DNA of 64,000 nt from Vigna angularis. Its lineage: Eukaryota > Streptophyta > Magnoliopsida > Fabales > Fabaceae. Positions within the stretch are counted from its first letter, which is position 1, and every line of letters starts with the position of its first letter. The stretch covers positions 10,377,001 through 10,441,000 of the forward strand of contig NC_068979.1 of assembly GCF_016808095.1 (NCBI RefSeq), given 5' to 3'. The position numbers and the translations under genes are program-made. The notes under the pieces are model-generated. The model was not told the origin of the DNA and ran no database searches. It saw only the letters and a program-made list of their open reading frames with translations. This document shows, one piece after another, positions 1 through 12,961 of this stretch.

Positions 1-648
1 CACAATCATCAAATGTGGGCAAATTCAACGACAGTGTATTTGTTCTGTGTTGAAATCCGGTTTTGACTGGTAATTTTCGTTCTGCCAACAAAGCCAACAA
101 AAGATAATCCATTTTAACAAAACAATTAATATAATATCCATATTTTAATATGAGTTATGGTGAATTGATTTTATATTTATATTATTATATATTTTACTAT
201 ATGGATTAATATATCACTTGAGAAAAAACAATTGTAGATCTGTTTTATTAGAATCTTAAATATTATCCTGTATTAATTAGTGAAAATTTTATCAAATTGA
301 ATTAGTTCTTTAAATCATATAAAATATTCATTTTCATAATTTCTTTAAATTTTGTAAAACTTACATCTCTTTCTCCAGTACCAAATAACTTACCAAATAA
401 CTTATTGCATTTCAGATTATTTTGTAAAACCTACATTTCTTCTTCCTTTTCTCCTCCTTGCCTCTTCTTGTCGCATTTCATTTCAAGTTCACATTTTTTT
501 TCCTCCCTCATCATCAACTTCATTTGTTTTTAAGTTCTTCTAGTGGAAGAGTGTAGATTTTCTTCTTTTAAGAGAATTAACTTCAAGGGTAGGTCATGAT
601 GTATTGAGTGTGATAAAATCTATACTTGTTTCGTTTTTATTTCTTAAC
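1..648. other. AT-rich intergenic DNA
   Basis: No coding exon, RNA gene or clear transposon end is visible on either strand. The sequence is AT-rich with pyrimidine-rich stretches around 420-530. In particular, the second exon of the BAHD gene that starts at 2399 on the minus strand is not found here. Confidence 0.5.
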
Positions 649-855
649 TGCACTTGGAATTGCGGATCAGGTGCTGCCGCACATGGAAATGCGGTTGGGA
701 GGGATGAGAACTACGAGTCGCCGCAGTTGTACCTGCGGTTGGCGTTCGGTTGGAACTGCAGATGAGGCTAGCCACACTTCGACCTGCGGTTTACGGTGGC
801 CGCACTTGGAGCTGTGTCGCTTGCTTTTGTAGGGTTTCACTTGGATCTGGGCCGC
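649..855. repeat. Degenerate 20-bp quasi-palindromic GC-rich repeats
   Basis: A GC-rich island in very AT-rich surroundings. About seven related units of roughly 20 bp follow the pattern CCGCA, a spacer such as CTTGGAAC, then TGCGG. They lie at about 649, 678, 722, 745, 772, 800 and 835. Each better-kept unit is itself an imperfect inverted repeat (CCGCA facing TGCGG), so single strands could form small hairpins. The only open frame across it looks like a translated repeat, not a protein. It is probably a transposon fragment or decayed satellite; I do not recognise the family. Confidence 0.5.
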
Positions 856-1967
856 TTTTTTTAGGGTTTCTTTTATTACTTTATTTTCTTTTATTACATT
901 TAATTATATTTGTTTAAAATTTATAAATTGTATTTCTTTATACTATTTATTATTTAGTATTTTTGATATTGATTTATAGTATTAAATTTGTTTAAAAAAT
1001 ATATGTATGAAATATTATGTTAGTATATTTAATTTATTTTGGTTAATATTTTATATAGTGTTTTGTTAATATTTTATATTTATATATTTTATAAATTTTA
1101 TTTTTATGTTATATTTTATGATAAAATAATATTGAATATGTTTTTGAAATATCTTTTCATTTTTTGATTTGTTTGTTATTTTATTTTAAAGTTAAAAAAT
1201 AAGAAGAGGAAAGGATGCATGTAGGGCAACAAAATAGGATTTAGGATTGTTAGTGGTTACGAAATCATTAACTCATCATTAATTTTGATTTGATTTTAAT
1301 AAATAATTTAATAAATAAAGGGTAAATGTGTAATATGAGAGATGCAGAAGAAATGGGTGAGGTGTAGGGAGATTGCTCATAGATGTAGAATCTCAAAAGA
1401 AAAGACAAAATTGTCTTCTTAGACCTAATGAAAGAACAAACTTATATATTATAAGTATTAGACTGGATTTATAACCTAAATTTCCTGAAATATATTATTA
1501 AAGAATTCAATTAATTAAAAGTTAAGTTAATTTGTAATATATAGATTGCGTTATACGTTATTTTAAAATTGAGATTAATGATAATTTAAATATAATTTTT
1601 TTTTCAATTTTTTGAAATATCTTTTTGAGATAAAATTGTTGTAAAATTTGAAATTTCAAAATCAATATTATCTCAAAGAAAATAATGATTGATCTTAACA
1701 TTGTTAGTAACTTAAAATTGTGTTGATAAAGAAAACCGACTTAAAATAAGTATAAATCTTATTTTACAAAATAGTAATAAATAAATTTTATTTTGCAAAA
1801 TAGTTTTATAAAATTTTAGAAATAATATGTGGAATTAAATTGCTTTAAATAAGAAAGATTTAATGAAATAAATATTATGCAGTTGACTATTATTATAAAC
1901 TTTCATGTGTTAGAGAGAAACCTAGCAGAATCATAAATGAGATGAGCACCAGAATATAATAATTTAC
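856..1967. other. AT-rich DNA, presumed intron or downstream flank of the BAHD exon
   Basis: Strongly AT-rich, with no BAHD second exon, no HxxxD or DFGWG coding stretch, and no other gene visible on either strand. If the exon at 1968-2399 is a working gene, this would be part of its first intron. Confidence 0.4.
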
Positions 1968-2399
1968 CTGAAACAAGAGAGGGGTTCCAAGAATGCGTGG
2001 TGATCCAGGAACATCAAGAAGAAACTCCTTCATGTAAGGGCAGGGTGGAAGAATCTTATCACCTAACTCCCTCAGTGAATCATCAGCCTCAGCTTCCACC
2101 AACAACATCCCCTCACCATTGCAATCCACCATAAGCTTTCTGTTAGGCCCTTCTCTCAGTCTACCAGCAAGAGGGTAATAGTACACTAGTGCTTTACTTA
2201 AACCATTTCTTATAACCTTACCAACATCTTTTCCTTCCACAACTGAACCATTTCTGTAGAACATGATCACAGGAAGGTGAAAACGTAGCCCCTCTTCATC
2301 ATCTATGTCAGAAAGCTTTTTCAGTTCTCGTGGAGTTCGTCCTGCTGGCATCACCAGTTCTGCCCCACCATGCACCACGGCGAAACTCCTTGGTGACAT
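1968..2399 (-). CDS. BAHD acyltransferase, exon 1 only (partial gene)
   Basis: This exon encodes 144 residues matching the N-terminal part of benzyl alcohol O-benzoyltransferase-like BAHD enzymes, which move acyl groups from acyl-CoA to alcohols or amines in the cytosol. The family landmarks [19 protein letters not shown] and VEAEAD are present. It begins with ATG at 2399 and ends at a canonical donor (CAG then GTAAAT at 1967). The frame is open throughout. The catalytic HxxxD and structural DFGWG motifs lie in exon 2 in this family, and no exon 2 is found in the 1.9 kb downstream. Either exon 2 lies beyond the window after a long intron, or this is a truncated pseudogene. By eye it is a paralogue, roughly half identical, of exon 1 of the gene at 5223-7537. 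TATA-like sequence lies just upstream of the start. Confidence 0.75.
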
Positions 2400-2454
2400 T
2401 ATCTATATATATTATATAAATTTAAGGAAACACATGTTAACTTGAACAGAGTCC

Positions 2455-2455
<1 letters not shown>

Positions 2456-2533
<78 letters not shown>
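2456..2533. repeat. (TA)n microsatellite
   Basis: About 75 bp of pure TA dinucleotide repeat in the presumed promoter of the partial BAHD gene, 60-130 bp upstream of its ATG. A second, shorter TA tract lies at 2664-2685. Such tracts vary in length between individuals. Confidence 0.95.
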
Positions 2534-2535
<2 letters not shown>

Positions 2536-5222
2536 AACAACTTTTTGATAAAAAGAGATGTGTCACTATTTTATTGGTTTGTATATTTTAAATGCACAAA
2601 TTACAAACTATCACATAGATTGTTGTTAATAAGTTATCAAAAAATTATTAAAAAGACATTTTCATATATATATATATATATATATTCAAAATAGAGATGA
2701 TTGAGATATTCTCATAAGTAGATAGAGGACGTCTTGCTTGTCCTAATATCTTTAGTTTGTTAGGATTTATTTTACCTTTATAAAAAGCTTTCTCCGTTTT
2801 CACTTGGTGGAGATGATTTAAAGAGAGTGAGTGAATGAATTTGTGGGATTTGAGGATAAATATTTTGTTGTTTGTTTGAATAGATTTGAAGGTAATTGAA
2901 AATGAATTTGGAAAGAAAGTTTGTAAGAATTAGTGTTGTGATAGATAAAAAAAATGATTTAATAGGTAAAAATTAAAGATTACTAAAATATCCTTAAAAG
3001 TAATATAAAATGATAATTAATAATATTATATATAATTGTTAAAATTATTATAAAGAGAGAAAAATAAAAAATAAATTTTAAAATTCCATTATTATTATTA
3101 TTATAATAATTATTATTATTTTTCAGTTGCATTGAAAATTACTTAAAGGAGGATAATATTGGAAAGCAAATTTTCCTCCCGCAAATCTTCTCTAGTCACT
3201 GATATGAGCATCCCGCAAATCACTGCTTGCAATCAATCTCAAATCTTCAGAAATGAACACAGCAAATCCGTCCGTGTAAATCTTTTCTTTTCCATCTGCT
3301 TAAACAGTATATCTTGCGAAACGAACATAGCTTTAGCTTTTGTATGTACTTTTATCTTTTCATAAAAATGCCATGTGTTAAATATTTTTGGTCCTATTAT
3401 GTAAAATTGCAAATGATTAAGTGAAACTTTGAATTATTTTTATCCTATATATTTTAAAAAAAAAATGATTTTAGTTTTTTAAAATTTCGTCTACATGGCA
3501 AATAATACTCTATTTGGTTGTCATGTGTTTATTTGTTTTTAATCAAAATTAGATATTTTTTTTTTTTTGAAAAATCCAGTCCAATAAACTCGTGAAGGTG
3601 TAAAAATTAAAATTGGAGGTTGGAAAAATTGGATTCAACACACTTATTTTTTTTTTAAAAAAAAAAAAACTTAAGAAATAGAGTTATTCCTTGTATCCTC
3701 TCTCGTGGTCAATCTCAACAACGCCTTCTCTATTTCTGGTCACACTTTCCACAGTAGTCGGACGGAGAAACTGCCATCAACACAAACTACCATAGGTAAC
3801 ATTGTCGGTATTCATGTCGTATCTCCTTCTCATCGTTATTATTGGATAGAAAATAATATTAATCCCTTATATAATTCAACTCATGTTTTATTATTGTTGT
3901 GTTTTTCTAATGAATTTATTTCTTGATAAATCCAATAATAAGAACCTCTAAATTTTCTAGTATGTTTATGTATCTTAGTGTGTTGTGTGAACAATATGGT
4001 GAGGAAGAAGATGAAAAAAAAACGAGTGAGAGCGATGGAGTAATTTCTAGTTTGGTCTTTGTGTTTGTATAAAGGTGAAGATGAGACACGATGCAAAAGT
4101 GGTTTTTGTAGGTGAAGGTGGATGTGATGATGATTGTGTGGGTCTATGTTGGATGATATGTATGAAGGTGAATATTGGAGAAAACTGTAATGAAGGTGGA
4201 GATGATTGAAGATAATAAAGGAGAATAGGTGATGATGAAGATGAGAGGAGGAAGAAAAATAGTGATGATGGAGTTGTATAAAGTTGGAATTTGAAGATAC
4301 TGATGGATTTGTATATATATGTTCTGTGCGTGTGTGAGAATAATTATTATGGCACCATTTTAGAATTTGGAAGAGTTGAGAAATGGAAAAATGGAAAACA
4401 TTGGTTAGTGGTGGAAATAGTGTGTAGAAGAAACAAAGAAACTCTGGATAAAATTTTTTAAGCTTAAAAAGAAATACCCATTTTATAAAAATATTTAATT
4501 TTATTTTAAAAAAATTAAACTCATGAATCACGTGTCATTATGGCGCTTGTCATGTGGGTGAAATTTTAACACCGTCTTTTGAAAGAATTTACAAGTTGAA
4601 ATTTTTAACCGAACTGGTACCATTTTAAAAAGATTGAATAATGAGTTTGTTAGACCTAAGCTTATATAAAAGTTAAATTCACTTATTTGAAACTTAAACT
4701 CAGTAAGATTCTGAACTTGTGGGGCTATAGGCTGGTCCACAAAAAGGCTAGCTGGTGTTGTACGTCTTCGTAGAGTTAGGTAACACATTTATCAGCAATA
4801 ATGTATGTTTTGTTTATCAACAGTTACACACCACACACTACTCAGAATTTGGGACCATTAAGATGTATGCGATGTGGGAATTATCCATTGTATTCGTGTA
4901 AAAGAAAAGGGCAAATTTATCGCGCAATTTTTTTAAATTTATCCAATGGATAATTACAAAAAGTTATTCAAATCATTAAGTTATGTTTGAATCTTTTAAA
5001 TTAAAAAAAAAATTAGAACTGTACAATTCATAAATCTAGAAAAAAAAAATTGACTTCCAGATTGTGTAACGTGGAAATCATTTTCTATTTTTGGAAATCG
5101 TTTATAGACGAAAGTTACAGGAAGAAATTGCCGCTTTATGTAGGACATGGATCCACAAACATAGTAATGCCCAATAAAACCTGAAACAACCTTATGAAAT
5201 GGAAGTGAGAGATTAAACAACG
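2534..5222. other. Intergenic DNA between the two BAHD loci
   Basis: No gene is supported. The stretch at about 2840-2940 resembles one arm of the foldback MITE found at 12962-13252 (shared run of TTTGAAGGTAA, then GAATTTGGAAA), so it may be a decayed half-copy. A TTA-rich tract lies at 3086-3120 and homopolymer A/T runs at 3460-3670. The minus-strand frame at 3881-4531 is histidine- and serine-rich low-complexity translation of a purine-rich stretch and is not considered a gene. Confidence 0.5.
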
Positions 5223-7537
5223 TTATATCATGGATCTAGCTCTTGTTTTGATGTCGGGACTAGTCATTTTGGTGAGCTCCCTGAGAAACCTTTTCATGAC
5301 AAGCTGTGGCAACAATATTGGCACCATAATCCCATCTTTGCCTCTACCATTTTTGAACCTTGCAAGGTAGCTGACTAATGGTATGGCTCCAACAGGACCT
5401 CCATAAACGGGCTTTCCCCAACCAAAATCAACTTCACCAAAACCCACACGAGTCATATCCCCTACAAAGAAACTCCCATGTGTCCTATGCATAGGACGCC
5501 CCTTCAGAACCATAAGATCAACCGCTGACCTAACGTACTCTTCACTCATTCGACCCTTGGCTTCTCTGATCAACCCCAAAGCATACCCTAACGAGCTTTT
5601 GCACAGCAAACCAGCCTTTGATAGTGCCATTGGAAACACAAACGCATTCCCATAATACCCTTTTGGCACATCCACCTTCCCATGAGTAGTGACGAAACTC
5701 GACACACCAACCACCTCGTTGGGGTCAAGATCAAGCGCCATTGTACGACACTTCCATAAGCATGCCGTAAGTAACTCGAAAGTTGAGCATTTCTGAAGGT
5801 TCCGGGGAAGATGATTTCGAAGCGTTTGAATCTCTTTCTTCCCAAAGAAAAATGATTCGTGAGACAAGTCTTCCTGTGAAGAAGTAGTTGTAGTACTATG
5901 GTGGACAACATCCTCGTACTCGTGGTGTGTGCAAGTCACACGTGGAGGGTTGCGTGCGCTAAATATGTCTCTTCTCCACACCGGTTGTTGGATTGCGGCG
6001 TGTGGATCCCTTGCCATTGTTGCCACCGTGTTGAGGAACTGAACCAGCCCGAAAGAGTCGCACACGACGTGATTCATGCACACGGCAAATACGAACCCTC
6101 CGCATGAAAGACGAGTTACCTGAGACATGACGATTTAGGGTTTTCATTTTAAAAGAAAAAATGATGAATATGTTCACACCTATATCCATTTGTATAATCA
6201 TTCTACAAACATCTGTTATTCACGTGACAAATATATTATAACTTTATTTTAAGCTATAATCACTCATCTCAATTTAATATTTTATTATTAAAAATATTGT
6301 TATCTAATTGTTTATATAAAACTTTGTTGTCTAAGATATTCTTTATCTAAAAGTTGAATGTCAAGCTACTATTATTGCTATTTAATTGTTGTCTTAATTA
6401 TTACTTAATTATTGTCTATCTTGTCTATCTCATTTTGTCTAAAAACATTTACCATATTTTCACTTTTTTGTATTGGTTATGTATATATAAGAAAAAAGTT
6501 TTAATATGTTTTTTTAGATATTATATTATATATAATATATTGTAGAAATATGTTTGTAATATGATATATTTCATGTGTCAGAAAATGAAGTTTTATATTA
6601 TTTTCAAGTAAATAAAATAAATATATATTTAATTTAGACGTAAAATAATTTTTAAAAATAATTTAAGATATATGAATATATGAATATTTACAAATTCCTT
6701 TATTTTAAAATATAATATAGGATAAAAAATTATTTTAATACAATTCAAATAAAATTACATAATAAAATATATATGTAAATAAATTTGGTCACACATGTTA
6801 TTTTAAATGAGTTGTATCATAAAATGTAAATTTTGAAAAGTTAATTGTTTTAAATCAGTAATTTCATGAGACTAAATAACAATATATAAAATTAAATTTA
6901 AATAATTCTTGAATAATTAATATTTTCTTACTAATAATTTAATCATTAAAATCATACATTGAAATAAAAGTCACCGCTCATGATGAGTGGATATATGATA
7001 TCATGCATACTTCATTTTCGAATAGGTAATTAAACTGTTTTTACCTATTAATATCCATTAATGATATATATATCATTAATGGTTATGTTTGTATTTGATT
7101 ACCTGAATGAACAACAAAGGAGAGGCAAGAATTCCTTGAGATGCAGGCAGTGCATAGAGGAAGTGTTTCCTATGGAGACAAGGTGGTCCAATTGAGTCAC
7201 CAAGCTCCTCCAATGCAACATCAGCCTCAGCTTCAACAAACATAACCCCCTCACCGCTGCACTCCACCACCAGCTTTCTGTTAGACCCTTCCGCCACCCT
7301 CCCAGCCAAGGGATAGTAGTGAACAAGAGCTTCAGAGATTCCCCTTTTTATGATCATGGCAGGATCAAACTCCTTCATTGCCTCCTCCCTTTTATAGAAC
7401 ATGATGAAGGAGAGCTGCATGCGAAGCCCTTCTTGGTCATCAATGTCCGAAAGATGCTTTACTTCACTCGGAGTAGCTTTTGCCGGCACCACCACTTCCG
7501 GTTCACTGCGCCTCACGGAAATTCCATTCCAAGCCAT
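5223..7537 (-). CDS. BAHD acyltransferase, benzyl alcohol O-benzoyltransferase-like
   Basis: Two coding exons, 7103-7537 and 5223-6119, joined by a 983-bp GT-AG intron (donor CAG then GTAATC; acceptor CTCAG then GTAACTCG). They give 443 residues, normal for BAHD enzymes (about 430-460). The catalytic HxxxD is present as HVVCD at residues 162-166 and the structural DFGWG at 376-380, so the enzyme should be active. It transfers an acyl group, possibly benzoyl or anthraniloyl, from CoA to a small alcohol in the cytosol; the exact substrate cannot be read from sequence. The start at 7537 (MAWNGISVRRSEPE) matches the family N-terminus better than an in-frame ATG 15 codons upstream. A TATA-like TTTTTATAAG lies at about 7640. 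A partial paralogue lies 2.8 kb away on the same strand. Confidence 0.93.
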
Positions 7538-7582
7538 TTCGGTAATGCAATCTGCACAGACAAAAGGAAGAAAACTCACCAC

Positions 7583-8652
7583 AGCGCTGTTTCTGACATG
7601 AAAAGCAACTTCTTTGTAACCAACTACTGGCCAAACATTCTACTTATAAAAACGATAAAGGTTTGCTGACATGAAAGTTAGACAAATATCACATCTATTT
7701 TGATAATTATTATATTGTTATAACAAAGGATTAATTAGTTGTATTAGAAAGTTGTTAAAGCGTCATTTTCTTATTAAATTTGAGTAGACTTTGTACAAAA
7801 AAAAACTTTATTATCTTACAAAATATTTATATTTATATTAAAATATAAATTAAATATATTGAATAAAAGTCTATAATATTTTCACATCTACCAAATAAAA
7901 AACACTCGCATACTAACTCAAAATAACAATATTTTAATTATATTTATTTCAATTTATAACTTAAAAATATTCTAGTATGATTCCTTTAATAAAATAACTG
8001 CGACTTTATGTCCTTTATATTTATTATTGAAATGTTGTTTCTAAGTGATGTCCAGCTATCAACATATAATTTTCCAATATAAAATTGGGCATCTTGTATT
8101 TCTGTATTAAAATAAAGTTTAAAAATAACGGAACACGGTGAACTATATACAGAATAAAACAAGATATATAATGATATCATTTACAGAAATGAGTCACTAA
8201 CAAGTTAATTATTTTCTTTTTATGAGGAAAGATTATAACGTAAAGGAAATAAAAAAAAAACGTGATAAGCATGAGGATCGAGAAGAATACGTGCTATAAA
8301 TGCAATTAATCGTTAGGAAAGAAAAACAAGCAAGTTCATGAGTCCATATTCTAAGATTTTGGTGCTATTCAAAATATATCGATTTTAATATATTGCTCTT
8401 TTTAATATTTATATAGGGCCAACCACGAGAAAAATAGTATGTGAACAATGTGATTTTTTTCAATATTCAAAATTTTAAAAACACTGTCGCATTTTCCACC
8501 TTCTAGCGTAGAAAGGAATTGGAGAGATTGTTGCAGAGGTCTAGGAAACTTATATAAATAAAGAGGTAGTCGACAATTTTTTCAATTATATAATTATAAA
8601 ATTATATATATGAAATTTTCAATTATATAATTATAAAATTAGGTGGTGCAAA
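7583..8652. other. Promoter-side intergenic DNA
   Basis: AT-rich sequence upstream of the complete BAHD gene, running to the left LTR at 8653. No gene or clear transposon end is recognised. A local imperfect duplication of an AATTATATAATTATAAAATTA-like stretch lies at about 8582-8640, just before the LTR. Confidence 0.45.
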
Positions 8653-8925
8653 TGTAATAACCGAGAATTTTAAAGATTTTGGAGTGGACAAGTGTGTGGA
8701 AATAATGAGACTGAATGATTTATATTAAAATAATATTATTATATAAAGAAAAATTTCAAATGTTCGTACCATTTTTTGATACAACCATTTCTCTCTAAAT
8801 CTTCTTTTCTTTTCTTTTCTCCTCATTCTCTCTAAAAATCTCTAATTTTACTTCATCTGATTTTCAATCAGACCGAGCTTAACTAATCATGGAGTCAAAA
8901 ACATCCTTTTCCACCGATCAAAGTT
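8653..8925 (+). repeat. Truncated left LTR of decayed retrotransposon
   Basis: About 273 bp that align closely, with few mismatches by eye, to the first part of the right LTR at 11706. The LTR starts TGTAATAACCGAG, includes a TATATAAAG-type box, and is followed by the shared pyrimidine-rich TTCTCTCTAAAAATCTC stretch. Similarity stops abruptly after GATCAAAGT at about 8925. The rest of the LTR and the primer-binding site are missing. Confidence 0.8.
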
Positions 8926-11705
8926 TCGCAAGATGGGTGGAGATATGTAAATAGTTGGAAGAACATGGTCAAGTTTTCTTAGCAAGTGGATGTTGAGAAT
9001 GATATTTCAAGACTAGTAGTTTGAATAAAAGAAAGGTTTGACCATTGGCTGAGATGAAAGATTTCAAGTGCTGCAGGAAGGAGTTTATCAAGATGTCAGT
9101 TTGGTAGAAAGTGTAAGGTTAGAGAATTAAGAGCACGATGAATGAGGAATGGAGAAGAAAGGTCTTAGAAAATATGACAAACGGTGGTTACAGTGTAAGT
9201 CGTTAAAGAGGGTATCAAGAATGATTAGAGAATCCAGGTTGATTAAAATGTTCAGGGTTATGAAGCGGTATGTTGGGGTACAACCAGTTTTCTTCGGGCA
9301 TGGTTTTATGGTGATGTTCGGTGATCGACTGAGTTTGATCAAGAGAGAAGAGGATGTTGAATGTTGAGTTATAGAAGACAGTAAGTTGGCAAGTTAGGAT
9401 AAAGTCAAAGGGTTGATGTTGCGGGCTAAGGGTATTCTGAGGATCAGAAGATTAAAGGTAAGGTGTATTTTGATGATTCTGAGTTGAGGAAGGTAATTCT
9501 TGAAGAAGGTTTTGAGATAAGCTGACATTAAGAATATATGACAAAGTCTAAGTGATGTGGTGTTGGGGAGTCGATATAAGAGCTCAGGTTTGAGGTTTAT
9601 AGGAAGTGATTTCTTGGCAAGGAAGGCAAGCGAAGATGATGCATCAAGTGTAGTTGAGCGAAAGATGGTAGCAAGTGTTATAGAAATCCAAGATGTCTGA
9701 TGAACGCAAGTGAAAAAGATGTGATGTTGTTCTTTCTTAGGTTTGAGGTGTGATCACAAGAGAGGTTTGATTGTTTCAAATCATTTTTGGGAGGTTATGG
9801 CTTTCAAAAGAAGTATTGTATTTGGAGAAGGAGAACCAATGGTTATACATTAAAAATGGATCAAGTTTTAAAAGAGAAGATGAAGGATTATAGAAGTCAG
9901 AAAGTTTTAGCAACGATAAGTGGAGAAGAGAAGATAAATCATTTTGGTGTAAGGATTTCTGTTGGTGTTCCGCAACAAGTATGAGATTTTTATACCTTGG
10001 AGAAGTGGTGTTCACTCTGGAATGGTGTCTAAGAAGAACCAGTGTCAGTAATATCTTTATGGATGGTTCTTGTTGAAGTTGTGTAGTACAAGAAGAAGGT
10101 GGAAGCTTGGTTAGAGCAGTAGAGTTTGGACTTAGTGTAATCATAGGGAGAACTACAAGGTTGAAGAATCTCAAAAGAGAAATAGAGAACAGGTTGGAAC
10201 AGTTTGGTATACGTCTTAACCATCAGGAGTGATTTCGAACATGTTCGTTTTAAGGAGTAGAAACAGTGTTGAGGAAATGGAATGACAAGGTTATCAGGGA
10301 AGAGAGGAGTTCTCAGGGTTTTGTAAGGTAATGGAAGTTTTGAAGTAGGTCCTTCGAGGGTGAATCTTTGTGGGTTGAAATTGGTACGAAGGAAGTGTTC
10401 TTTCAGTAGATTGATGAACAAGGAAGCATGAGAATCAGAGTAGCGCAACGGATGATAGTGGGCAGGTTCTTATCAATAAGTGGTGTGGGCGAAGCGTTCT
10501 ATTAATCATGAATTGGTGGTTTGTGAGGGATGAGTTTCTTTAAGACAGTATTGGTGCTGTTATATGAGAATGAGTCGGGAGTGGTTGGAAATTCTCAAGA
10601 GTTAGAAGTGATTTGGGTATGAAAGAAATAGGTATCAAGCCGAGAAGATAAGTGAGCCTACGGTTTCAAGCTGTAGGGTTAATTTTAAAGTGAGGAAGTA
10701 TTAATGGATTTGGAATAGGAAGAGTGGGTCAACGGACGAAAGAGATGATTTGAACCATGGTTTTGAGTTATAAGGGCGTTTTAGAGGTAAGGAAATGTTA
10801 ACAGGTAGTTTGAACAAAGAGAAGATTTAGGTTTTTGGTTTTATAAGAATTGAGTAAGAATTGGTTGAAGAATATGAAGATTGGAGTCTATAATGAAGTG
10901 GTGAAGTGATTTTATAGTATAATTGAAATGCTATAACTAGTGGGCTTCTCAAAATGGTTGAGAAAGCGCAGTTTGGACAATCCTAGTTTGAGATGTATCA
11001 TAAGTAGGCTTGATACTGATTAAGCTAGTGATCTCAAGTCGAGGAAGTTGCAGGTCTAAGTATGATAGAAAGCCAGTGAGTCAAGAAATGCGTACGGTTT
11101 AGTTTGACAAGTTGAAGAAGCAAAGATGGAGTATTCACTTTGTTTGGAAGTTGCAACAGAGAAATTTTTTCTTTAGAAATGAGATAGTTTAGTTGGAAAC
11201 TATGTTACTCAAGAGTGAAGATCAATAAAGCACATGTGAAGTCATCAGAAAAGGTGGGGATTAAGGGTGATCAAGAGTGTTAACAGTTGGTAGAAAACTC
11301 AGAAGTTGTAATGAACAAGTCAGTGGTATAGTGGTTCTTAGAAGAAGCAAGAAGATGTCAAAGAGTATCAGACAAGGATTGAATTGAAGTCAGCACTAGT
11401 AGAGGTTTTAGAAGAGAATTACAAGAAGTGGCAGAGGTTTGATGAGGACTGGTTGTGTGGCAGACACAACAAGATTAATTATGTGAAAGAAAGATTCGTA
11501 TTAACTGAGGTTTAGAGGTTCAAATTTGTTTCGAGAATGATGGTTAGACCAAATCTACACTATTGATCATTAGGGCATTTTAACACAGAGGCAAGGTTTT
11601 CATGTTAGTAAGGTTGTGGGGAGTAGTATCTTTGTCAAAATAGGTTGTTCCTTCTATCTGGTAAGTCTAATTTTCGAGGACGAAAATTCTTGTTGTTGGG
11701 GAGAA
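8926..11705 (+). other. Internal region of decayed LTR element
   Basis: About 2.8 kb between the LTRs with unusually G-rich, C-poor plus-strand composition (frequent GAAG, GTTG and AGAAG). No intact reading frame or recognisable retroviral motif was found. Short frames on the minus strand (for example around 9776-10448) are composition-driven and not believed. Confidence 0.5.
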
Positions 11706-12729
11706 TGTAAGAACCGAGAATTTTAAAGATTTTGGAGTGGACAGGTGTGTGGGAATAATGAGACCGAATGATTTATATTAAAATAATATTACTATATAAA
11801 GGAAAATTTCAAATGTTCGTCCCATTTTCTGATACAACCATTTCTCTCTAAATCTTCTTCTTTTTTCTTTTCTCCTTATTCTCTCTAAAAATCTCTCATT
11901 TTACTGCATCTGATTTTCAATCAGACCGAGCTTAAGTTATCCTAGAGTCAAAAACATCCTTTTCCACCGATCAAAGTCTTGTTTAGAGCTGGTAAGTCTC
12001 GATTTCTTTAGCTCTTGTGAGATTCTGAAACTTTTTGACACATGCAAGCCAAGTTTCTGGTTGCATGTGTTCATCAGCTTCTTCTTCCCATTTCTGATAA
12101 CATTTCTGGTCTTTTGGTGGTCTATCCTCATCAATCAATGAGCTATAGGTGTTCTTGGGATTTTCTAGAAGTGTGAGAAAATTTCTAGAAGGGTAGAAGA
12201 TTCCGTTTGGTTAAGAGGTAAGTGAAGCTAGTTAAATTAATTGTGATTTTCTATATATGAAATTATTGTTTAGATGGTTGCTTGTTTGTAACTTGAATGT
12301 TTGATTGAATTGTGTTGAATCTGTGAATGCTGGAACCTGTGAACTAGTTGGAGTTTCTCTGCATAAGTGTTCGGTTTGTCTAATCTTAAGAAAGTGGGTA
12401 TGCGAGTATGATAGTTTGGGGTTGGGAGTGAAATCTGGTATGTGACTCTTTGGGATGATGTTAGAACGATTTTAGGTACCTTTGGATAGATGTAAATTGG
12501 TATATGAATCATGTTTGGAGGATTAGAAGTTGGGAAGTGGTAGGAATTGGTGAAGATAGTGGTTGATCATAATTCTGCAGCTATTCTACAGAATTATGTA
12601 GATCGCCGAGTGTCATTCATTGACCTTTTGGCTTTCTTCTTGTGTTCGGTCTTAACTGAGTTCTACTTTTGTAGCGCTTTTGAGTTAATGACTGATCGGT
12701 CTTGTACTAGTATTCTGTTTTAGTCATAA

Positions 12730-12837
12730 CGATCGTTCTTAGTGAGGTGTGTGGTCTCTTAGTAGCGATCGGTCTTAGTGGGGAGTGTGGTCACTTAGTA
12801 ATGATCGGTCTTAGTGGGGTGTGGGGCCTCTTAGTAG
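12730..12837 (+). repeat. 36-bp tandem repeat inside the LTR
   Basis: Three consecutive units of about 36 bp, each starting near CGATCGGTCTTAGTG and ending near CTTAGTAG, at about 12730, 12766 and 12802. Looser copies of the CGGTCTTA core continue on both sides (12640-12900). This is minisatellite-like expansion within the retrotransposon LTR. Confidence 0.75.
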
Positions 12838-12961
12838 CAATCGGTCTAGTACTAGCGCTCGGTCTAATATTTGTATTCGGTCTTAACTGCGTTCGGCCTC
12901 TCATGGGCCCTACCTGTGAATGACCGTTAGGTGATATTTTAGTAATCAATATCAACTCTAA

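Noticed and set aside
3881..4788. Two minus-strand frames of 216 and 86 codons
   Set aside because: His/Ser/Phe-rich low-complexity translation of a GATGAAGGTG-type purine stretch on the plus strand; no family and no splice or promoter context.
9776..10448. Minus-strand frames of 132 and 139 codons
   Set aside because: They lie antisense in the decayed LTR element, overlap each other in different frames, and have no recognised domain.
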